Shown: piece by piece, positions 58,105-64,000 of the stretch | Layout: each line of letters begins with the position of its first letter | How positions within the stretch are numbered: the stretch's first letter is position 1 | Assembly (NCBI GenBank): GCA_000151295.1 | Contig: GG745355.1 | Coordinates: 380,191 to 444,190 of the forward strand | Source: Allomyces macrogynus ATCC 38327 | Lineage: Eukaryota; Blastocladiomycota; Blastocladiomycetes; Blastocladiales; Blastocladiaceae | DNA: 64,000 nucleotides | Reading direction: 5' to 3' | Position numbers and translations under genes: made by a program | Notes under the pieces: generated by a model | The model's input: the letters and a program-made list of their open reading frames with translations, nothing else | Told to the model about the DNA's origin: nothing | The model's database searches: none

Positions 58105-59763
58105 TCACCCACCCCATTGTGCCGCTGCGGACCCACCCGCAGCGGCGCGTGGTATTGGAGGTTCCGTCGGCGCCGCAAGCGAGACCGATTCCGGTGGTGG
58201 CGGCGGGGAGCAAGTAGCGGACGCCGTGCCAGCACGCTTGCGGCGCTTGGCCGCGGGTGCCGGCGTCGGGGTCGATGACGACGACGCGAGTTGCCGCTTG
58301 GGGATATAGTCGACGCACGTGTCGGCGCGACCGAGCCGCACGCACCGCGCGCACGGGCGCAAGCCGGGGCATGCGACGTGGCTCGCGCGACAGTGCACGC
58401 ATGAGATGGGTTTCTTGGGGGGCGCCGTGGGTGCGGAGGGAAGTGTAGCGGCGGCGAGCTGATGATGCTGGGTGGCCGCGGGCGCGTGCTGGGCGAGCGT
58501 TGGGTGCTGGACGATCGTCGGATGCTGCACAATCGTCGGGTGCGGCACGGTAATTGGGCTGGTCGGGTGCTGCATCGTCGGATGCGGCCCGATCGCCGCG
58601 CGCTGCACCGGCACTACCGGCGCGGTCACATACGTCGGCCGCGCCGGCGTCGTCGCACCGGGCCAGTACACCGCGTAGGGCGTCGGGAACCGCAGCGGCG
58701 GTGGAGGCGGCGGCGCCATCGGCCGCGGGAGAACCGGCCTGAGTACTTTCCCGCCAATCACGCGCGGGCCTGCGGGCACGGTCTGCGCGGGCGGGCTCGG
58801 TGTAGGGGTCGGAGGCAAAACGGGCGGTACTGTGATCAGCGGGAACGGCGCCGAGGGCGGCGTGTACCCAGAGATCGGTCCGCCGCCCGCGCGGTGGTGC
58901 GCGTAGCTGCTGGCCGAGTTGGCAGCGAGGTGTCGCAGCGACATGAGTGCCGAAATGGTGATGCGCGGCGCGGGAGCGGGTATCGACGGCGTGATCGTTG
59001 AAGTGGGCGCGGTTGGGGCCGTTGCGGTTGGTGGCGGCGACGCGACAGGAACTGTCGATACAGGAGGCACCACGGGGACGGAATTCGTGTTCCCCGTCGC
59101 GATCGAGCCGGGAGCGGCCTGCACGGCCGGTTGCGCCGCGGCGACAGCGACCGACTTGTGGAACTGCGGAGTGCCCGTGCGCTGCGGAGCCGCAGCAAAC
59201 GTCGGCACCGGCGTGGCGACCTCGACATGGCCCGCGTTGGTGCAGTCGGAGTGCCACGAGACGGTATCGGCGCGCGCGTCCAGACTTGCTTGGTCATCGC
59301 TGCGCGCGTTGTTCATGGTCATGCCCGCCGCCGCCGCCGACTCATCCAATTTAGGTTCTGTCGCGTTCGTGCCAATGCCAGACCCCGCGCCTGAGGTCGT
59401 GGGCGACACCAGCGATGTCGTGGTCGGTTGGGCGTCGAGCAAGAGCAGCGCGAGATCCGGGCATACCAAGTCGAGTCCCGCGAGGTCGGCCGCGTCGAGC
59501 CGGCGCGTCGCCGATGCGGTCGATGGCGATGAGAGCTCGAGCGGTGGGGTCGCGAGGTAATCTGGGCGTAAAGCAGCATCGGCGGGCGGAAACGCGGCGA
59601 GCGGGCCGGTTGCAAGCCAAGCGTCCAGGTCGACGAGGGCGCCCGCGTCCATGGCAGCAGCGTTGCGAGCGTCGTGACCAGGCTGGTCATGGTCATGGTC
59701 ATGGCGAGTATGGTCGTCGAGCTCGGCGAGTAAAAGCGCCAGCGGGTCGTCACCGGCGAACAT
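58105..59763 (-). CDS. Zn2Cys6 (Gal4-type) transcription factor with C-terminal zinc cluster
   Basis: 552 residues from ATG 59763 (MFAGDDPLALLLAELDD). A long low-complexity region, rich in P, T, A and Q/H, occupies most of the protein, including TIVQHPT/HPTI repeats near the middle. The zinc cluster reads CVHCRASHVACPGLRPCARC with a further C before VDY, followed by a basic KRQ and AAKRRKRA. Spacing C-x2-C-x6-C-x5-C-x2-C-x8-C fits the fungal binuclear cluster. In most family members it lies N-terminal, but here it is near residue 455-490. No target gene can be inferred. One open frame with no intron seen. Confidence 0.75.
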   Translation of the reverse strand: MFAGDDPLALLLAELDDHTRHDHDHDQPGHDARNAAAMDAGALVDLDAWLATGPLAAFPPADAALRPDYLATPPLELSSPSTASATRRLDAADLAGLDLVCPDLALLLLDAQPTTTSLVSPTTSGAGSGIGTNATEPKLDESAAAAGMTMNNARSDDQASLDARADTVSWHSDCTNAGHVEVATPVPTFAAAPQRTGTPQFHKSVAVAAAQPAVQAAPGSIATGNTNSVPVVPPVSTVPVASPPPTATAPTAPTSTITPSIPAPAPRITISALMSLRHLAANSASSYAHHRAGGGPISGYTPPSAPFPLITVPPVLPPTPTPSPPAQTVPAGPRVIGGKVLRPVLPRPMAPPPPPPLRFPTPYAVYWPGATTPARPTYVTAPVVPVQRAAIGPHPTMQHPTSPITVPHPTIVQHPTIVQHPTLAQHAPAATQHHQLAAATLPSAPTAPPKKPISCVHCRASHVACPGLRPCARCVRLGRADTCVDYIPKRQLASSSSTPTPAPAAKRRKRAGTASATCSPPPPPESVSLAAPTEPPIPRAAAGGSAAAQWGG

Positions 59764-60599
59764 GGTGGCGGCGCGGGGCAGGAAGCGAGCGGGCGGCAAT
59801 CATCCAGGAGGGCAGCGTGCAGAGCAGCAGCGGCAGCGGGAAGCGTGGCGAGCGTGCGGGCTATGTAGTGGCGGCCGGGGCGTGCGGAGAGATGTGGGGG
59901 AGAGTTGCCGACTGTCGATCGCTCTTGTGGAGAGGCAGAGTGGCGTGGTGTGCTGCTTTGACTCCATCCACTTTTTGACTCGAATCCAACTCAAGCAAGC
60001 ACGTCGCCAAGTGCATTTCGTTTTCATTTGGCTTCCACAAAATGAATGTACTTCATTGCGTCTCTGCTGGCGCGGCGAGCATCGTTCAGCATCGTCCCCA
60101 CGAAAGAATGCAGCGGAATGGCCAATCATCCTGCGCGGCGGCCCGGAGCCCTCATGAGCACCATCATTAGACCTCACGGCCGTTCCTTTGCATCGGGTAA
60201 GACGACGGCAGCGATGGGAAGTAATGGGAAGTAAATATTGCCGGCCGCGCGTTCTGGCGTCGCGGCGAGAGGAAAGTGAGGAAACTGAGATAACTGGAAC
60301 TTGGAGCGACGGCCGGTTTGGTCGTGATCACTCCATCCTGTTGCCTCGCAACCAGTCGCACGCTTGCACGTGACCCTGTCAACACTGGCCACCGCCGCTC
60401 GCGATTTCCACGCTCGAGTTGCCTGGGTTCCTCCAGCAGCAACGACAGCAACAGCGTTCGTGCAGTTCACGACGAGACACGCCGCAGGTCGACCCGATAT
60501 CCACGCCCTGACCCGCTTCCAGCCGTGCCGCCCGACCCTGGCTCCATATTCCTTCCGCACCGCCTTTGATCCCGTCGAACCTATCGCCAATCCGCCACC
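59764..60599. other. Divergent interval between Zn2Cys6 factor and MAK16
   Basis: About 830 bp between outward-reading starts. No gene is recognised inside; likely promoters of both neighbours. Confidence 0.4.
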
Positions 60600-61812
60600 A
60601 TGCAGCACGACGACACGATCTGGGCCGTCATCAACAACAACTTTTGCTCCTACAAGCTCAAGTATGTCGCCGCCGGCCGCGCCGTCGCCGCCCCTTCGCG
60701 CCTCACGCTGACCCGCCATCCGCCGGCCATGAACTAGGACCGTGACGCAAAACTTTTGCCGCAACGACTACAACGTCACCGGTCTGTGCAACCGGCAATC
60801 GTGCCCGCTCGCCAACTCGCGGTACGCGACGATTCGCGAGGTCGATGGCGTGTCGTACCTCTACATGAAGACGGTCGAGCGCGCGCACACGCCTGCGAAA
60901 CTGTGGGAGCGCGTCAAGTTGTCGAAAAACTACACGACTGCGCTCGAGCAGATTGATGCGGAATTGCAGTTTTGGCCGGGCCACTTGAAGCACCGGTGCA
61001 AGCAGCGCTTGACCAAGATCACGCAGTACTTGCTGCGTATGCGCAAGTTGAAGCTCAAGACCAACCAGTACGCGGTCGCTGTCTTTGCGGCTTCGATTGC
61101 GATGGATTGGGGTCACTGACACATCGTCGTTGCTCGCCACCTAGGACCAAGCTCGTGCCCATTAGCAAAAAGATTGACCGCCGTGAACTGCGCCGCGAGG
61201 CGAAGGCCGAGGCCGCCGCGCGACTCGACAAGGCGATTGCCGCTGAACTCGTGGAACGGCTCAAGGCCGGCAGTTACGACGACGTGATCTTGAACGCGCG
61301 CGAGTCGGTCTGGAAAAAGGTCTTGGAATCCGACAAGGTCGAGGTTGAGGAGGACCAGTCCGAGTCCGAGGACGACGAGGCCGAAGAGTATATCGAGGAC
61401 GAGGACGAGGACGAGGAAATGGCCGAGCGCGAAATGGTGGAAATGTCCGACTTTGAGTCGGATATGGAGGATCTGATGGCACGTTGACCGCGGTGGGTGG
61501 GTTGGGTTTGCCGCGGGTTGGGATTGACGGCTGCGGTTTGAATTTGTGTAGGACGACGACAGCGACGACGACGGCGCGAGCGACGACGGCCGCGACGAGG
61601 ACGAGAGTGACGAGGAGAGCGACGATAGCGACGACGACGACGATGAGGGCGAGGAGGAGCCCGTGCGGCCACCGAGCAAGAAGCGCGCGGCGCCAGCACC
61701 GTCCAAGAAGGCGGCAAGCAAGAAGCGGCGAGGCGGCAAGGGTGGGCGCGGCCACGTCGAGGTCGAGTACGAGCACGTCGGCCCGGCACGCGCCATGGAG
61801 ACGTCATGGTAA
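60600..61812 (+). CDS. MAK16: MAK16, 60S ribosome biogenesis protein
   Basis: Four exons: 60600-60661 ([20 protein letters not shown]), from 60738 ([49 protein letters not shown] and LEQID, then [16 protein letters not shown]), from about 61145 ([33 protein letters not shown], then a Glu/Asp-rich region) and from about 61553 (acidic tail, KKR clusters, HVEVEYEH). The block order is that of MAK16, required for pre-60S assembly and 25S rRNA maturation in the nucleolus. Length and exon phase are consistent. Introns are 60-80 bp. Confidence 0.92.
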
Positions 61813-62173
61813 CGAGGTGGGTCGGTGTCGCGTCGTTTGGTTTTCGCTTTGCGTTTGTTTTGTTTCGTTGACCGGTTCGGGTGGGGTGGGTGAGATTTGC
61901 GGATTTCGCACCGGTAGCCGTGTCCCGTTGGCTGCCGGTTTGTGTACATGGGACGTTAAAATCGGGTGATTCTCGCGTGAACAACTTGAAGCGAGAACCA
62001 GCGACAGCGAAAGCACAGGAGGAGAGAAGAGCCTTCGGTTTGCCAACCAGAATACTCCGAAGCGACCGTTGGCCCTTGAAAGCCAACTGCCGAGATCGCG
62101 AAACGACTCGAACGATGCCAGACGATCGCACACCAAAAAGACTTGTATACCACGATCACTACAACCCTCAACA
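61813..62173. other. Convergent interval between MAK16 and LSM4
   Basis: 3' UTR space of two convergent genes; no feature recognised. Confidence 0.4.
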
Positions 62174-62852
62174 TCATGCCTTCGCCTGCGGTGCCGGCGC
62201 CGGCGGCTGCTGTTGCTGCTGTTGCGGCGCCTGCTGCTGCTGTTGCTGGTTTTGCTGGTGGTGCCCGTACGGCCGACGGCCACCCGCGCCGCCACCACGC
62301 CCACCACCACCACCGCCGCGGTGGAACCCGGGCCCACCGCGACCGCGACCGCGGAAATTGTTGCGGTTCTGCATCGCCCTGTTCTGGCGCTCCTCGTTGA
62401 CGAGGTCGAGGACCTACGGAGGCGCAATAACGCGTCGTGGGTCAGTTGCGGTCCGTCGCAGCGCGAAGTGGTGGGGAGGTGAGCGCACCTCGTCGGGGAT
62501 GTGCAGGTACTTGATCGAGTGGCCGCGGATGTAGCACTCGGGCAGTTTCCAGAACCGGTCGCCCTCCTACACTCACGCAGTTGCGGGGTCAGGAAAGCGA
62601 GCGGAACTTGCAGTGAGCGCGTGCGGAGCACGTACCGCCGACGTGCAAATCACGTCGCGCAGGATCAGGTTCATGAAGTTGTCGCAGCTGACGAGGTGGC
62701 CGTTGTAGGACTCGCCGCTCTTGATCTCGACGCGCTAGTTGGACACGCACGGACGTGATCAGTCGCGGTTCGTGAACAGATGGGCCGGGCGACGCGACGT
62801 GGCATACCATCGGCTTGCCGACGCCTGCGTTGACGAGAGAGAGCGGGAACAT
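62174..62852 (-). CDS. LSM4: LSM4, U6 snRNP / mRNA-decay Sm-like protein
   Basis: Starts at ATG 62852 ([15 protein letters not shown]), spliced to [20 protein letters not shown] and RDVICTS, then [20 protein letters not shown] and HIPDE, then [17 protein letters not shown] Gly/Arg-rich tail ([20 protein letters not shown]) and a Gln-rich end (QNQQQQQQ) follow. Sm1 and Sm2 motifs and the CYIRG segment are as in LSM4, a subunit of the Lsm2-8 ring on U6 snRNA and the Lsm1-7 ring on deadenylated mRNA. The Gln-rich C-terminus resembles the yeast LSM4 prion-like region that supports P-body assembly; that function is inferred. Confidence 0.9.
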
Positions 62853-63326
62853 CGTGGTTGCTGGGTTGGTTGGTCGTGCAGGCAGAGTCACGAAATGGTC
62901 GCCGAGTCGTGACGGGCGGTGGCTGAGCGAGCGCGGGGCGGAACAGGCTCAATGCTGTTGTTCGAGTCGGCTGGACAGGATTGCAGCAAGTTGCGCGTCG
63001 GGGTCGGGTACGGGCGAGATGTTATCCACGGAGACGTCGCTGTCGGCAAGGTCGTTGACGTTTGAGGTTGAGCCAGCCCACGTCAGAGGCAAGCGCTGGC
63101 CAACAGTTCTGACAGGCGCGTTGCTGCTGCTGCACGGCGACGACTTCCGCTTCCTGTCCAGCGCTCCGAGGTGCAGCACAGCGATTTGGAGCAGCACCAG
63201 CGAATCTACCGGGTGGACTTGGACCAGCAGAACAGCGCGATACTTGTCGGGAAACGAGAGCCAGTTCAAGCGACGACCAGCTCCATCGCGAGATTCGCCA
63301 CCACGCCTTCGAATCGAACTTACGCC
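62853..63326. other. Divergent interval between LSM4 and the MFS gene
   Basis: 474 bp between outward-facing starts; nothing else recognised. Confidence 0.4.
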
Positions 63327-64000
63327 ATGGGCCGGATTGCTGACGCGTCGGCCGTGCAAGACGGCAAAGCTCGCCAGCGCGCCGTGTTCACGAACGGGTC
63401 GGCCAGTACCACCATGCCCACGGTCGGCACGACAGACGACGCCGCAGAGACAGCGTTTGCGCCTACGGACACGAACCGGCTCCTTGCCCAATCCGGGCCG
63501 GACATGCAGCAGGAGCTCTTCGGCGTGCCCGCGCGGTGGTGGCGCGTCGCGCGGTCGTTCTTGTGCACCATGTACCTGCTCATGGGCGCCGGCATCATCT
63601 ATCTGTTCTCGTCGTACGGAACACAATTGCGCGACCGGTTCGGGTACTCGCAGCTGCAAGTGTCGATGGTCGCGTCGTCAGCCAACTTGGGGCTCTATTT
63701 GTCAGGGCCCGGTGTCGGGTGCGTGTGTTCTTGTCGCGGCCGACCGCAAAATGCAATTGGATGGAGAATTGACCGGGCGGGGATTGAATAGCTGGCTGAT
63801 TGATCGCTACGGTCCGCGGCCTGTCGCCATTGTGGGCTCGCTGATGATGTTTTTCGGGTTCCTGGCCGTCTCGACCGCCGTCAACACGGAGGGCATCATG
63901 TTTCCGGCGTGGCTCCTGTGCGGCCTCTACTTTTTTGTTGGAAGCGGTAAGCCGTGCATCTCCTTGCTCTACAGCATGCCAATTGCCGCTCACTCGCCTT
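63327..64000 (+). CDS. MFS transporter, Nodulin-like/MCH1 type (partial, 3' end outside)
   Basis: From ATG 63327. A cytosolic N-terminus of about 70 residues precedes the first helix (CTMYLLMGAGIIYLFSSYG), then QLRDRFGYSQLQVSMVASSA, ending at the donor 63719. The second exon starts at 63792 (WLIDRYGPRPVAIVGSLMM, LAVSTAV, WLLCGLYFFVGSG) and ends at the donor 63947. 'LYLSGPGVGW-x-x-D-R-Y-G-P-R' is the usual motif A of this group. The substrate is not clear. The gene runs off the window edge. Confidence 0.8.

Noticed and set aside
57890..59257. 455-residue frame overlapping the Zn2Cys6 gene in another frame
   Set aside because: The zinc cluster and a plausible ATG lie in the 58105-59763 frame; the other frame is Arg/Ala-rich composition noise of GC-rich DNA.

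Overview
The window is nuclear DNA of a flagellated (zoosporic) fungus. Host genes are GC-rich and carry short GT-AG introns. They include a fungal Zn2Cys6 regulator, PEX10, VMA5, MAK16, LSM4 and TFB5. The end of axonemal dynein light chain 1 (DNAL1) and an EF-hand/WD40 gene of the WDR49/WDR64 type point to a lineage that still builds cilia. A blastocladiomycete or chytrid is my inference; no species is identified. There is a 100-N assembly gap at 42446-42545.

Region 1 (1-485): the last exon of DNAL1, then a small EB1-like remnant.

Region 2 (486-15493) is the outstanding feature: a complete, 15,008-bp integrated Polinton-like virus (PLV). It has terminal inverted repeats of about 674 bp, TG...CA ends, a 5-bp target duplication (GGTGG) and an 11-bp-stem hairpin at each extreme end. 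It encodes a TV-Pol-like polymerase fused to a superfamily 3 helicase, a zinc-ribbon protein, a tyrosine-recombinase-like protein, a retroviral-type DDE integrase split by one in-frame TGA, a fibre protein with one frameshift, a packaging ATPase, a double-jelly-roll major capsid protein, a penton-type minor capsid protein and several small proteins. Replication and integration genes lie on the left. Morphogenesis genes form a plus-strand run on the right behind T-rich promoter motifs. I see no protein-primed PolB and no adenain-type protease.

Region 3 (15494-34400) is a decaying repeat-rich zone: a PPR-like fragment, a broken PIF/Harbinger transposase, a GH11 xylanase fragment, a large uncharacterised gene and an expanding family of F-box-like/LRR genes in intact and broken copies. 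One of these lies in a 2,314-bp segment repeated in inverted orientation 34.5 kb away (18151-20464 and 54993-57306), with no length difference.

Region 4 (34974-64000) is mostly ordinary housekeeping DNA, often in convergent pairs: Glu/Leu/Phe/Val dehydrogenase, TFB5, ChaC, PEX10, VMA5 (with the gap), a WRAP53-like WD40 protein, ZNRD2, an MFS transporter, the WDR49/64-like gene (with several stops and frameshifts), a second F-box/LRR block, a Zn2Cys6 factor, MAK16, LSM4 and the start of a second MFS gene. Intron positions were inferred from splice signals and family similarity, so exon edges are approximate unless stated.
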